A stretch of 64,000 nt of DNA from assembly GCA_002347965.1 (NCBI GenBank), contig DDYN01000057.1, positions 1 through 64,000 on the forward strand, in the 5' to 3' direction. The stretch's first letter is position 1. Each line of letters opens with the position of its first letter. Under the pieces are notes generated by a model that searched no databases, was not told the DNA's origin, and worked only from the letters and a program-made list of their open reading frames with translations. Origin of the DNA: UBA2233 sp002347965 [NCBI: Nitrospirae bacterium UBA2233] (GTDB taxonomy: Bacteria > UBA2233). Shown piece after piece: positions 1 through 9,200 of the stretch. A program made the translations under genes and the position numbers.

Positions 1-1847
1 CCAGAGACCCCAGGTGGGGTAGGGTCGTCGAGGGGTTTGGCGAAGACCCTTTCTTGGTATCCGAGCTCGGTTCCTCTATGGTCCGCGGTTACCAGAGCGA
101 AGACCTATCCGAGGCGGGGCGCATCCTGGCGACGGCCAAGCACTTCGTAGCATACTCCGAGACAATGGGCGGGCGCGACTATTCGCCCGCCGACATTGGG
201 TCACGAACGCTGATGGAGGTGTTCCTTCCGCCGTTCGAGGCGGTCGTCCAAGCGAGGGTCGGCTCGGTCATGACGGCATTCAGCGAGATCAACGGTGTCC
301 CGATGACGGCCAACGCCGCGCTCGTTAGGGATTACCTCAAGGGGGCGCTCGGGTTTCCTGGGCTGGTAGTTTCCGACTGGGCCTCTATCCGGATGCTCTA
401 CGATACCCAGTTCGTGGCGGACACGCCCAAAGAGGCCGCGCTACAAGCGATCGAGGCGGGCGTGGACATGGACATGGCGACTGAGACTTACCTAGGTAAC
501 CTTGCCGGCCTCGTACGCGAAGGCGTTATTCCGGAGTCCTTGGTTGACGAGGCCGCAAGGCGCATCCTCAGGGCGAAACTCGAGCTCGGCCTGTTTGATG
601 ACCCCTACGATGCGATACGGCCGGAGGGCTTAAATACCCCCGAGCACCGCGCGCTGGCGCTTGAGGCGGCCAGAGAATCGCTCGTGCTGCTAAAAAACAA
701 AGACATCCTGCCGCTTCGATCCTCGAAGCGTATCGCCGTGATCGGGCCGTTGGCCGATGCCGCTCAAGACCAGCTAGGCGGCTGGAGCGCCCCCCAACCC
801 AAAGAGAACGTGGTTACGGTGATACAAGGGATCGAGCGCAACGCTCCCCCTGGAACGAACGTTACTCATGCCAGGGGCGCGCTCGTTCAAGCAGAAGGGG
901 GCGTGGCTGTCCTAGGAGGGGTCACGTCAGGAGAGATGCCCGGACAAACAAACGAAGCCAGCCCCGAGGCGCTCCTTGACGAGGCCGTGTCGGCTGCAAG
1001 GCACGCGGACGTGGTCGTGGCTGTCGTGGGTGAGGCCGCCACAATGTCCTCAGAGCCAAACGTGCGCGCTGACCTTGGGCTTCCTGGGGGCCAGCAAGCG
1101 CTCCTCGAAGCCATGAAGAAACTCCAAAAGCCGCTCGTGGTTATTCTTATGAATGGAAGACCGCTCGCTATCCCGTGGGTCAAGGACAACGCCGATGCCA
1201 TTCTTGAGACGTTCTTTCCCGGCGAAGAGGGGGGCAACGCGGTCGCGGAGGTGCTTTTTGGCAAGACGAACCCCTCTGGCAGGCTGACGATGACCTTCCC
1301 AAGGGCTGTTGGCCAGGTGCCAATCCACTACAACCACCACCCTCAAAAGAACTGGGACCACGAGACCTTTGGCGAGGGCCGCTACATTGACCTTGAAGAC
1401 GAGCCGCTCTTTTGGTTTGGAGATGGAATGAGCTACACCCGATTCAGCTACGCCAACCTGTCGCTGCAGCAAGCCCCGGAGGCTCTTCTGGCACGTTTCG
1501 ACTTGCAGAACACGGGCGGCCTCGAAGGATCCGAGGTGGCGCAGCTCTACGTTTCGATGCACGGCGCCAGCGTTGTCCGGCCAGATAAAGAACTCAAGGC
1601 CTTCCAGAAGGTTACGCTTGCTTCCGGCGAAAAACGCACGCTTACGTTTCGCGTCCCCTGGGGGCGGCTTGCCTACTACGGAAAGGGCTACAAAAGGCTC
1701 ATCGAGGCAGGAGGTCTCGATGTCCTCATCGGCCGTTCGGCAAACGAGGTTGTCCTTTCTGGAACCGTAACGCTGGAGGAAGGCTGGAAAGACCCAAATA
1801 CACAGGCCGCCTTGCCCCTCTTCAAGCCTTTCTTGCTAAGACGCTAA
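1..1847 (+). CDS. Beta-glucosidase, glycoside hydrolase family 3 (5' end missing)
   Basis: A GH3 enzyme that would hydrolyse terminal beta-glucosyl residues from oligosaccharides. The gene runs off the left edge: the reading frame is open from base 3 and the first codons already spell the conserved DPRWGRVVEGFGEDP block, so the TTG at 54 is not the true start. The nucleophile motif VVSDW lies near base 375. The C-terminal alpha/beta sandwich follows, then a fibronectin type III-like domain ending near base 1800. About 615 residues are present of a usual 730-760, so roughly the N-terminal sixth (signal peptide and start of the TIM barrel) is outside. It converges on the next gene with a 4-base overlap of coding ends. 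Substrate within GH3 cannot be read from the sequence. Confidence 0.93.
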   Translation, partial: RDPRWGRVVEGFGEDPFLVSELGSSMVRGYQSEDLSEAGRILATAKHFVAYSETMGGRDYSPADIGSRTLMEVFLPPFEAVVQARVGSVMTAFSEINGVPMTANAALVRDYLKGALGFPGLVVSDWASIRMLYDTQFVADTPKEAALQAIEAGVDMDMATETYLGNLAGLVREGVIPESLVDEAARRILRAKLELGLFDDPYDAIRPEGLNTPEHRALALEAARESLVLLKNKDILPLRSSKRIAVIGPLADAAQDQLGGWSAPQPKENVVTVIQGIERNAPPGTNVTHARGALVQAEGGVAVLGGVTSGEMPGQTNEASPEALLDEAVSAARHADVVVAVVGEAATMSSEPNVRADLGLPGGQQALLEAMKKLQKPLVVILMNGRPLAIPWVKDNADAILETFFPGEEGGNAVAEVLFGKTNPSGRLTMTFPRAVGQVPIHYNHHPQKNWDHETFGEGRYIDLEDEPLFWFGDGMSYTRFSYANLSLQQAPEALLARFDLQNTGGLEGSEVAQLYVSMHGASVVRPDKELKAFQKVTLASGEKRTLTFRVPWGRLAYYGKGYKRLIEAGGLDVLIGRSANEVVLSGTVTLEEGWKDPNTQAALPLFKPFLLRR

Positions 1848-2335
1848 AAGGCCGACTGCAAGAGGAGCTTTAAGGTGTTTGCCGTTTGCTGGGAACGTTT
1901 GGCCTGAGTGGAGAGCTCGTTCAGGAGCTGCTGCATGGCGTTTGGGTCCTGCAGAACCGAGGCGAGTTGCGGGTTGGCCTGGACTGCGGCCTGGAATTTC
2001 TGAACGGCTTTGATAACGCCGGGATCATTGAGGATCGTTTCCATGGCCTGTGCGTACTGTTGAACAAATGGGTTTTGAAGCGCGGCACCGAGCTGGTCGA
2101 GACTCTGGACATTCTGAAGGCCTTGGATTGCCTCGAGCGCTTTGGGGTTCGAGGAGAGCTCGTTTAGCGTCGAAAGGGGTCCTTGCAATGAGGGGTTGGA
2201 AAGCGCGGTACTGAGCTGATTCAAGGCCTGGACCACGTTCGGATCCGACTGGAACTCCTCGAGAAGCGTTTTGGCCTGAAGCGGCAGCGCGACCCAAAAC
2301 AGTAAAAAGAACGTAACCATCGAGAACTTTCGCAT
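1844..2335 (-). CDS. Secreted helical repeat protein, unknown function
   Basis: A 163-residue protein not assigned to a family. It begins with a clear signal peptide (MRKFSMVTFFLLFWVALPLQ, cleavage after QA is plausible). The mature part consists of about six or seven degenerate repeats of 18-22 residues that begin with Asn-Pro or Asp-Pro and continue with spaced Leu/Val/Ala, for example DPNVVQALNQL, NPSLQGPLSTL, NPFVQQYAQAM, DPGVIKAVQKF. This suggests a small array of short amphipathic helices, glutamine-rich and with few aromatics. A ribosome site AGAGGAAAGG precedes the ATG. It stands alone on its strand, tail to tail with the beta-glucosidase. A periplasmic or secreted structural role is inference only. 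Confidence 0.8.
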   Translation of the reverse strand: MRKFSMVTFFLLFWVALPLQAKTLLEEFQSDPNVVQALNQLSTALSNPSLQGPLSTLNELSSNPKALEAIQGLQNVQSLDQLGAALQNPFVQQYAQAMETILNDPGVIKAVQKFQAAVQANPQLASVLQDPNAMQQLLNELSTQAKRSQQTANTLKLLLQSAF

Positions 2336-2509
2336 CGCCTTTCCTCTTTATCGTTGTTTTTTTATGTTTTGCCCTTAATCGTCATTCTAACCGATCATGC
2401 TAGGTTAAATAAACCTGCAGCGGAACTGTCAAGGTTAAAAACGGCCGATAAAATGCATTACCATCTTCCCACCAGAAGGGTTCTTGGCCGTGTGCGGCAG
2501 AAACCCGTT

Positions 2510-2986
2510 TCAACGGTTCTTTTTGCACCGGAAAAAACGAACGAGGAGTTCCGCGGCCCTGTCCTTCTCCACCCCTTCCGAGACGGCCAGTCTGTGCGGC
2601 AAGAACGCCTGATCGTGAAGGCAATAGAGCGAGCCCAACGCGCCCGTTTTGAGGTCCTTGGCGCCGTAGACGACCCTTGCCACCCGGGCTTCTAACAGCG
2701 CACCCGCGCACATCACGCAGGGCTCTTTCGTAACGTAGACGCACGCACCCGAAAGCCTCCAGTTGCCTTTTGTCCTGCAGGCCATTCGAAGCGCGACTAT
2801 CTCGGCATGCGCCGTCGGGTCGAGGCCGGCCTCTTTTTGGTTCCAGCCAAACCCTAAAACCTTCCCGCCCAAGACAACGAGCGCTCCTACGGGAACCTCG
2901 TCATCAAGCATGGCTCTTTTGGCCAGCGCAAGGGCAAAGTTCATGTAGAGCGTATCGTCTAGGCGGGGGAAGGCGTAAGGCTTCAT
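2510..2986 (-). CDS. tadA: tRNA-specific adenosine deaminase
   Basis: Deaminates adenosine 34 to inosine in the tRNA-Arg(ACG) anticodon in the cytoplasm. The zinc/catalytic motif HAEIVAL and the second zinc motif PCVMCAGA are intact, and the length of about 158 residues fits TadA. The frame is open to a TTG at 3037, but that would overlap the upstream permease by 44 bases; the ATG at 2986 begins just after the permease stop and leaves the usual N-terminal helix, so I prefer it. It is the last gene of the unit that contains the ABC transporter and CPBP protease. A guanine/cytosine deaminase of the same fold is less likely given the TadA-like spacing. Confidence 0.9.
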   Translation of the reverse strand: MKPYAFPRLDDTLYMNFALALAKRAMLDDEVPVGALVVLGGKVLGFGWNQKEAGLDPTAHAEIVALRMACRTKGNWRLSGACVYVTKEPCVMCAGALLEARVARVVYGAKDLKTGALGSLYCLHDQAFLPHRLAVSEGVEKDRAAELLVRFFRCKKNR

Positions 2987-2993
2987 CGCGTCG

Positions 2994-3821
2994 TCAATAG
3001 ACGGCAAGCAGCCCTTCTTTTCTGGCTTTTCGCTCAAAGTGCCAAAACGCGAAGACCCCGACCGTAAGGTAGATGAGCGCGTTCGCTAAGCACCTTAGCA
3101 TCCCCACGCTCAAGAACACGTCTTGCAAGGGGGTATTGTTGACGAGCAGGCGCTGGATCAGTGCCACCCCGTCCGTCATCGGCAAGAAAAGGGCAAGCGT
3201 CTTGAGGGCCTTTGGAAGAACGTCCAGCGGAACGAGCGCGCCGGTAAGGAACAAAAAGGAGGTGCGCACAATCGAGGTGACTGGCCCGATCCGCTTGTAC
3301 ATGAGCGCGAGCCCCCCAAACAGCAGTCCCAGCCCGAAAAGCCCCGTCAGCGTGACTGCAAGAATGACAAGGGCGGGCAACACGCGCGGGGCGAGCCGGA
3401 TGCCCGTGGTCGCCATTCCTAACCCTATGAACAGCGCAAGGAACAATAGCTCGTAAAAACCCTTGATAAGCGCCCGGACGCAGAGCATCGTAAGCGGGGC
3501 GTGCGGCATAAGCCAGACCGCTTCGAGCACCCCCATCTGGCTGCCGTAGGCGATGTCATCGCTGACGACGCCTAAGGCCATGAGCGAGAAAAGCCACATC
3601 GCAAACCCGACGAGCTGGTAGGCGCTCAGGTTCATCATACCGAGTGCGCCGAGCCGTTCTACGCCGCCGCCAAGGCTTTTGGACACGAGGAACAGCACAA
3701 GAAAGAAGGCGTACACCGTAAAGAGCCTAACGCCCACCTCCACGGAGTAGCGTTTGGCGAACAGGTACTCCCGGTACATCTCGGCCTTAGCCAGGTTACT
3801 CAACTCAGACATCCTACCCAT
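2994..3821 (-). CDS. ABC-2 type transporter permease
   Basis: A 275-residue integral membrane protein with about six hydrophobic segments and the layout of ABC-2 permeases: an N-terminal cytoplasmic stretch, a long central run of helices, and a conserved amphipathic stretch before helix 5 (GALVPLDVLPKAL). It overlaps the ATPase gene by 8 bases, so the two are almost certainly translated together as one exporter. The cargo is unknown. The upstream CPBP protease and tiny ORFs make a peptide or lipid cargo worth considering, but that is inference from position. Confidence 0.85.
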   Translation of the reverse strand: MGRMSELSNLAKAEMYREYLFAKRYSVEVGVRLFTVYAFFLVLFLVSKSLGGGVERLGALGMMNLSAYQLVGFAMWLFSLMALGVVSDDIAYGSQMGVLEAVWLMPHAPLTMLCVRALIKGFYELLFLALFIGLGMATTGIRLAPRVLPALVILAVTLTGLFGLGLLFGGLALMYKRIGPVTSIVRTSFLFLTGALVPLDVLPKALKTLALFLPMTDGVALIQRLLVNNTPLQDVFLSVGMLRCLANALIYLTVGVFAFWHFERKARKEGLLAVY

Positions 3822-4809
3822 CGCCCTTTTTTCCTCCGAGGATTTCCATGAACACCTCTTCGAGCGAGCGTTTGAGCTCTTCGACCTTGACGATCTCGGC
3901 GCCTTCGGCCTTTAGCCCTTGGAGTACGCCAAATAGCCCCTCGCCGTTTTTTACCCGCACCCTCATACGGACAAGGCCGTTTACGCCGCCGGTTTCGTGC
4001 TCATCTAGGTCGGGTTCTATCCCGAGGGCGGCGAGGGGCTGGGTTCCACGGGAAAATAATGGAAGGCCCTGAACTGTCACCATGAAGTTCTGCCCCTTAA
4101 AATATCCCATCAGTTCAGGCGTCGGGGCATCTGCGAGGATTCTCCCCTGTTGTAGAATGAGGATTCTGTCGCAGAGCTCCTGGGCCACTTCCATCTGGTG
4201 GGTCGAAAGAAGGATGGCCTTTTGAAACTCTTTGGCAAGACGAACAATACGTTGCTTGAGATCCCTTAAAGATTCGACGTCCAACCCTTGAGTCGGCTCG
4301 TCCAAAAGAAGAACATCCGGGTTGCCGAGTAGCGTTACGGCAACGCTTAATTTCTGGCGCATCCCCTGCGAGAGAAACCTAACGGGCACGTCGCGCTTGC
4401 CTTCTAGCCCCATAAACTGGACGAGCCTGTCGATGTCTTCACGAAGGGCAGGGCCAGGGACGTTCTTGAGCATGCCAAAGTACTTGAGGTTCTCGACAAC
4501 CGTAAGCGGCCAAAAAATGTGTCGATGGCCTTCGAGCAGGACGCCCATCCTGGAGAGTGCTTGTTTGCGGGTTTGCTCGAAGGGCCTGCCGAAGGCGAGG
4601 ACTCGGCCTTTGTCTGGGTATACAAGGCCGCAAAGGATCTTGATGAGGGTCGTCTTGCCGGCGCCGTTTGGGCCCAAAAGGCCTGCGACTTCGCCCTTTT
4701 TAAGCCCTAAGCCGACATTCAGAAGGGCGTTGACGACCTGCTTTTTCCGGCCTTTTGTACGAAATGTTTTACTGACGGCTTCGAGTGCGAGCGGAAGCGA
4801 AGCGTCCAT
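3814..4809 (-). CDS. ABC transporter ATP-binding protein
   Basis: A 331-residue nucleotide-binding subunit. Visible motifs in order: Walker A GPNGAGKTT near residue 45, signature LSQGMRQKL near 145, Walker B VLLLDEPTQGLD near 165, and the switch His in LSTHQ. The C-terminal 100 residues form an extra domain of the kind found in drug and antibiotic exporters of the ABC-2 class. Its ATG directly abuts the stop codon of the CPBP gene, and it overlaps the permease by 8 bases, which indicates translational coupling through all three genes. Confidence 0.92.
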   Translation of the reverse strand: MDASLPLALEAVSKTFRTKGRKKQVVNALLNVGLGLKKGEVAGLLGPNGAGKTTLIKILCGLVYPDKGRVLAFGRPFEQTRKQALSRMGVLLEGHRHIFWPLTVVENLKYFGMLKNVPGPALREDIDRLVQFMGLEGKRDVPVRFLSQGMRQKLSVAVTLLGNPDVLLLDEPTQGLDVESLRDLKQRIVRLAKEFQKAILLSTHQMEVAQELCDRILILQQGRILADAPTPELMGYFKGQNFMVTVQGLPLFSRGTQPLAALGIEPDLDEHETGGVNGLVRMRVRVKNGEGLFGVLQGLKAEGAEIVKVEELKRSLEEVFMEILGGKKGDG

Positions 4810-5448
4810 TTATGACTGTTTCTGCTCGGCTTGCGCCTGTTGCTCGTCCCAGTGGCCGAAAAACGTGACGTGCAGGTTGCGCATGAAATGAACGAGCGTT
4901 ACCAGGAACAAAGAGCCCGTCGAGGCGTAGAGCACGCCTAGCGTCAATGAAAACACGAAAAACTCTGCCCATCTAACGGGCAGCTCGATGAAGTAACGGA
5001 AGTGCATTATCGTGAAGAAGGCGGCAGTGATAAGGATGCCCAAAGAGAGGTTCGAGAACATTTCAACCAAAGCCCCTTGAACGATCGCCCTCCAGAGTAC
5101 TTCTTCAAAATAGGCCATCAAGAGGTAAGAGAGCGCTACTCCGGGCCTTTCCCTGTAAAAGCGCAAAAACGCCTTTCCTTCCCGGAAATAGGCGACCACT
5201 TCCTTTGGTGTTACGCGGGTCGCGAGCGAAGACAGCGCGTAAAGCCCGTATCCTAGGGAGATTCCTAGGGCGGAATAAAGAAGCAAGAAGGGCCAGGCAA
5301 GACCACTCCCCGAACTTGCATGGCCCTGCCAAAGGCCGGTTGCGAAAAGGGCAAGCTGCGCTACACCGACCAGCAGGCCAAGCCTGCCGCTTGTCCCGTA
5401 GTCCAGGGCGATCAGGACAAAAAGTGCGGCAACAATACCCTCCACCAC
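4810..5448 (-). CDS. CPBP-family intramembrane glutamic protease
   Basis: A 212-residue polytopic membrane protein of the CPBP/Abi (Rce1-like) family. The catalytic motif EEVLWR is at residues 115-120, followed by FTIMH (His149) and VHFMRN (His187, Asn191), which matches the EExxxR / FxxxH / HxxxN pattern of active members. In other bacteria such proteins act in prenyl-protein processing or in bacteriocin maturation and self-immunity. The start used is a GTG with no good ribosome site; the frame is open upstream only to an amber TAG, beyond which the same frame continues into the 52-residue ORF at 5470-5628. The next gene, the ATPase, begins at the base after this stop. Confidence 0.85.
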   Translation of the reverse strand: MVEGIVAALFVLIALDYGTSGRLGLLVGVAQLALFATGLWQGHASSGSGLAWPFLLLYSALGISLGYGLYALSSLATRVTPKEVVAYFREGKAFLRFYRERPGVALSYLLMAYFEEVLWRAIVQGALVEMFSNLSLGILITAAFFTIMHFRYFIELPVRWAEFFVFSLTLGVLYASTGSLFLVTLVHFMRNLHVTFFGHWDEQQAQAEQKQS

Positions 5449-5469
5449 GGCGTAACGCTTAAAAGGGGC

Positions 5470-5628
5470 CTAGTAGTAAGAAACCCCCGGCGCTGGAGCG
5501 GCTGGGGTTTCTACGGGCGCTCCACCCTTTTTACCCCCCTCTTGAGGCGCTCCGCCGCCTAATCCAGCGGAACCCGCCTGAGTTCCCGTAGCGATGCACG
5601 GGCCTTTTTTGCTTTTTTTATGAAGCAT
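5470..5628 (-). CDS. Gly/Pro-rich small ORF, 52 residues, in frame with the CPBP gene
   Basis: Not a recognised family. The ATG is followed by a basic N-terminus (MLHKKSKKG), one Cys, a Gly/Ala-rich centre with EGGKKGGAP, and an Ala-Pro tail ending in GVSYY. It stops at a TAG that is in frame with the CPBP gene 21 bases downstream, so it is either a separate peptide or the N-terminal tail of the protease cut off by an amber codon. It has exactly the same length (159 bases) as the next ORF upstream and shares a GGKKG motif with it. The initiation signal is weak (AAGG 4 bases upstream). Confidence 0.5.
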   Translation of the reverse strand: MLHKKSKKGPCIATGTQAGSAGLGGGAPQEGGKKGGAPVETPAAPAPGVSYY

Positions 5629-5658
5629 ACAGCCTTAGTCCTTCTTGGTTGATTTGTT

Positions 5659-5817
5659 TTAGTGAGGGTAAATGGTAACAGGGGAGCAAGCTGGGCCTGT
5701 CCCTACGGCCTGCTGCTCGGGTTCCAACCCGGCACCCTTCTTGCCGCCGCCGGACTGAAGCAGCCCGCTTGCCAGCTCTGCTCCTCGTTTGGTCATTCTA
5801 CGTACGCGCGTTTCCAT
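5659..5817 (-). CDS. Small ORF, 52 residues, with strong ribosome site
   Basis: Unrecognised peptide. A perfect AGGAGG lies 6 bases before the ATG, which is the main reason to believe it is translated. The N-terminus is arginine-rich (METRVRRMTKRG), the centre holds SGGGKKGAG, and the tail holds one Cys and ends in TIYPH. It shares length, the GGKKG core and strand with the next ORF downstream. Position first in the unit leading to the CPBP protease and ABC exporter suggests a peptide substrate, but no leader-cleavage motif such as a clean double-Gly site can be claimed. Confidence 0.5.
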   Translation of the reverse strand: METRVRRMTKRGAELASGLLQSGGGKKGAGLEPEQQAVGTGPACSPVTIYPH

Positions 5818-5882
5818 CGGATGCCTCCTATGTTGAGGGGTTTGTCGGTTAGTAGCCGCCCGCTTTTTTGTATTCGAGAGTT

Positions 5883-5996
5883 CTAGTGATTGGATTCATA
5901 GAAGAAGCAGACGCGTCGGCCAATCTTGGGGCCCTGGGGAAGGTCCGCTTCGTTACCGGGGATGCCGTAGGCAATGTTTTTGCCATACCAAACCAC
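5883..5996 (-). CDS. Small ORF after the promoter, 37 residues (start uncertain)
   Basis: Reading from a GTG at 5996, the frame gives VVWYGKNIAYGIPGNEADLP and ends RRVCFFYESNH. Third positions are mostly C, as in neighbouring real genes, which supports coding. The only earlier in-frame candidate is an ATA at 6014, close to the predicted transcript start. A second frame overlaps it (ATG at 5986, stop at 5849, ending EYKKAGGY) and has a better Shine-Dalgarno-like AAGGGTGG but less biased codons. I cannot decide between them; at least one is probably real because a good promoter sits directly upstream. Confidence 0.35.
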   Translation of the reverse strand: MVWYGKNIAYGIPGNEADLPQGPKIGRRVCFFYESNH

Positions 5997-6019
5997 CCTT
6001 TTCTTGTAAGGTATGATTT

Positions 6020-6049
6020 ATCCTAAAGCGTTACAGGAGTCGTTGTCAA
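6020..6049 (-). promoter_or_regulatory. Sigma-70-type promoter for the small-ORF/CPBP/ABC unit
   Basis: On the minus strand a perfect TTGACA (6044-6049) and TAGGAT (6020-6025) are separated by 18 bases. The predicted transcript start near 6013 lies just before the first small ORF, and no other good promoter is apparent before the CPBP gene. Confidence 0.55.
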
Positions 6050-6294
6050 GAAGCCGTCTTTGTTGAGGCCGTTAAATGCGTTAATAGTGTGTTGCTCCTT
6101 CAACGGGGTTGGCACCGTGGAGTCGATCGGTATCGACTGACACCGGTTAGACGGTTGGTTATCGTCGCTCCGGCTTTACCGTCCCGCAATGCCTGTAAGT
6201 CGTCATCCGGCTAACCCTGCCTTTGCCCCGATCGTTACTTCAAGATTGCCAATGGCCTCGTGTTATCAAAAAAATCTGGTTATTCCTTCGTTGC
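6050..6294. other. Intergenic junction between the CPBP unit and the restriction island
   Basis: About 245 bases between the promoter of the small-ORF unit and the stop codon of hsdR. I see no convincing ORF, tRNA or insertion-sequence end. It probably holds the left boundary of the acquired restriction island, but I found no matching direct repeat at the right side near 16290. Confidence 0.4.
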
Positions 6295-9200
6295 TTATTC
6301 TTTTTCCGTCCAGTCCCGGCAAAGGGCTTCTGCTTGCTCCAAAACAAGTTCGGTGGCGTGCATCTGCTTGTCCGGCGGATAGCCGTATCTTCGAAGAATG
6401 CGCTTGATTATCACCCGCATCTTGGCCCGGACGTTTTCTCGGACGCTCCAGTCGATGGTGATGTTATTGCGCACCGCCTTGACCAGTTCTTGGGCAATCA
6501 GCCTTAGCGTCTTATCGCCGAGGACGGCCACTGCGCTATCGTTGACCTCCAGCGCGTCGTAGAAGGCTACCTCATCATCCGTCAGCCCCAGTTTCTCGCC
6601 TCGCTGGTTGGCCTCGCGCATCTCCTTCGCCAAGGCGATCAATTCCTCGATCACCTGGGCTGTCTCGATGGCCCGGTTATGGTATTTCTTGATGGCATAC
6701 TCAAGAAGCTCTGCGAACGACCGGGCCCGGACGACGTTCTTTCTGCTGTGTGCCTTGATCTCGCCTGCCAATAACTTGCGCAGCATTTCGACTGCCAGGT
6801 TTTTATGCGGCATGCCGCGCACTTCCGCCAGGAACTCATCGGACAGCACCGAGATGTCCGGCTTCTTCAGCCCGGCCGCTGCGAAGATGTCGATGACCTC
6901 ATCTGAAGACACCGCCTTCGAGACGATCTGCCGGATGGCATGCTCGATCTCTTCCGGGCTACGGCGCCCCTCAAACGCGCTTTTGGTCAGTGCGGACCTC
7001 ACGGCCTGAAAAAAAGCCACGTCGTCTCTAATCTCCAGTGCTCTCTTATGTGGAACGGCCAGCGCAAACGCCTTTGACAATTCGCCAACCGCCTTCACCA
7101 GCCGGTTCTTGCCGTCATCCTGGGCCAACACGTGTTCCTGCGCCGCCGGAAGCAGCGCAAGCCTTTCCTGAGACCCGCCGGTTTTCCAATTCGACCAGTC
7201 GAAGCCGTGGAAAATACCGCAACAGACCTCATAGTGCTCCAGCATAGCAGCTACGGCTTCTTCCTGGTCGATGGTTGTCCGGCCCTTGCCACCGCTCTGG
7301 GTATAGTGGGCCAAGGCTTGCTTGAGCTGGTCAGCCAAGCCCAGATAATCCACCACAAGACCGCCGGGCTTGTCCTTGAAAACACGGTTCACTCTGGCGA
7401 TGGCCTGCATCAATCCGTGGCCGCGCATCGGCTTGTCTATATACATCGTGTGAAGACACGGCGCATCAAAGCCCGTCAGCCACATGTCGCGGACGATCAC
7501 CACCTTGAACGGGTCTTTGGGGTCCTTGAAGCGCTTTGCCAGCTCCTCGCGGCGAGGCTTGTTACGGATGTGGCCCTGCCAATCCGGTGGGTCCGAGGCC
7601 GAACCCGTCATCACGATCTTGAGGGCTCCCGCACCATCATCATCGCGATGCCAGTCCGGACGGATTGCCACGATGGCCTGGTAGAGCTCGACACAGATGC
7701 GACGGCTCATGCAAACGATCATCGCCTTACCGTCCATTACCGAAAGGCGTTGCTCGAAGTGTTGCACCAGGTCCTCGGCAATCAGCTTCAGCCGCTTCTC
7801 CGTGCCGACCAATGCCTCAAGTTGTGCCCACTTGGTCTTGAGCCGCTCCTTGTGCTCGACCTCCTCGCCCTCGGTAGCCTCCTCAAACTCCTCGTCCAGC
7901 AAGGGTCGGACAGCCTCATTCAATTCCAGCTTCGCCAGGCGGCTTTCGTAGTAGATCGGAACGGTCGCCCCGTCATGCACTGCACGCTCGATGTCATAGA
8001 TGCTGATGTAGTCGCCGAAGACCGCACGGGTGTTTCTATCAGTCAGTTCGATGGGGGTGCCGGTGAAACCGACGAACGAAGCGTTCGGCAGTGCCTCGCG
8101 CATGTGCCGGGCGAAACCGTCGATGAAATCGTATTGGCTGCGGTGCGCTTCGTCGGCGATGACAACGATATTATCGCGGTCCGAGAGCAACGGGTGTTGC
8201 TCTTCGTCATCGAATGGAAAAAATTTATGGACCGTTGTGAAAACGACGCCACCGGAGGCGGTCGTCAAAAGCTCTCTAAGGTCCGCCCTGCTTTGAGCCT
8301 GCTTAGGCTGCTGGCGAAGCAATTCGTGGCAGCGCGCGAATGTGCCGTACAGTTGGTCGTCCAAGTCGTTGCGGTCGGTGATCACAACCAGCGTCGGGTT
8401 TTTCATCGCCGGGTGCAGCACAACCCGCCCGGCGTAAAACGCCATCGTCAAGCTCTTGCCAGAGCCCTGCGTGTGCCACACCACACCGATGCGCTTGTCG
8501 CCGCCTGTACCGGCAGACCGGAGGGTTGCATCCAGCGCCACATTCACCGCGTGATACTGGTGATACCCGGCCATCTTCTTGACGAGAACGCCGCCGCCCG
8601 CATCCTCAAACACGATAAAATGCCGGATCAGGTCTAGGAACCGTCGCTTCTTAAACACACCCTCGAGCAGCACCTGAAGCTGAAGCGACTGAGGGTTTGC
8701 CAGCTCTTCACCCTCGATGGTCCGCCAGGGCATGAACCGCTCCTTCTCGGCTGTCAGCGTACCTATCCGGGCCTGTACACCGTCCGAGATGACCAACGCT
8801 TCGTTGAACGAAAACAGCGAGGGAATCTCCTCTTTGTAGGTCTGAAGCTGATTGAAGGCCAACCAGATGGTGGCGCTTTCGGCGGCAGCATTTTTAAGCT
8901 CCATCACTACCACTGGTAAGCCGTTGATGAACAGCACCACGTCAGGCCGGCGTTCGTGCTTATTTTCGACCACGGTAAACTGATTCACCGCCAGGAATTC
9001 GTTGTTCTGTGGCTCTTCGTAATCGATCACACGGACCAGATCGCCACCGATGGAGCCATCGGCCCGTTGGTACTCCACCGGTACGCCTTCGACCAGGTAC
9101 TTGTGAATCGCATGGTTGTTTGCAACCAATGACGGCAAATCCGACCGGGTGAGCTTGCAGAATGCTTCATCCAGTGCATCCGGTGGCACCACCGGGTTCA

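Noticed and set aside
7132-8637. Long open frame of 501 codons on the plus strand
   Set aside because: It lies antisense to the intact hsdR gene and shows no domain; it is a shadow of the high-GC codon pattern.
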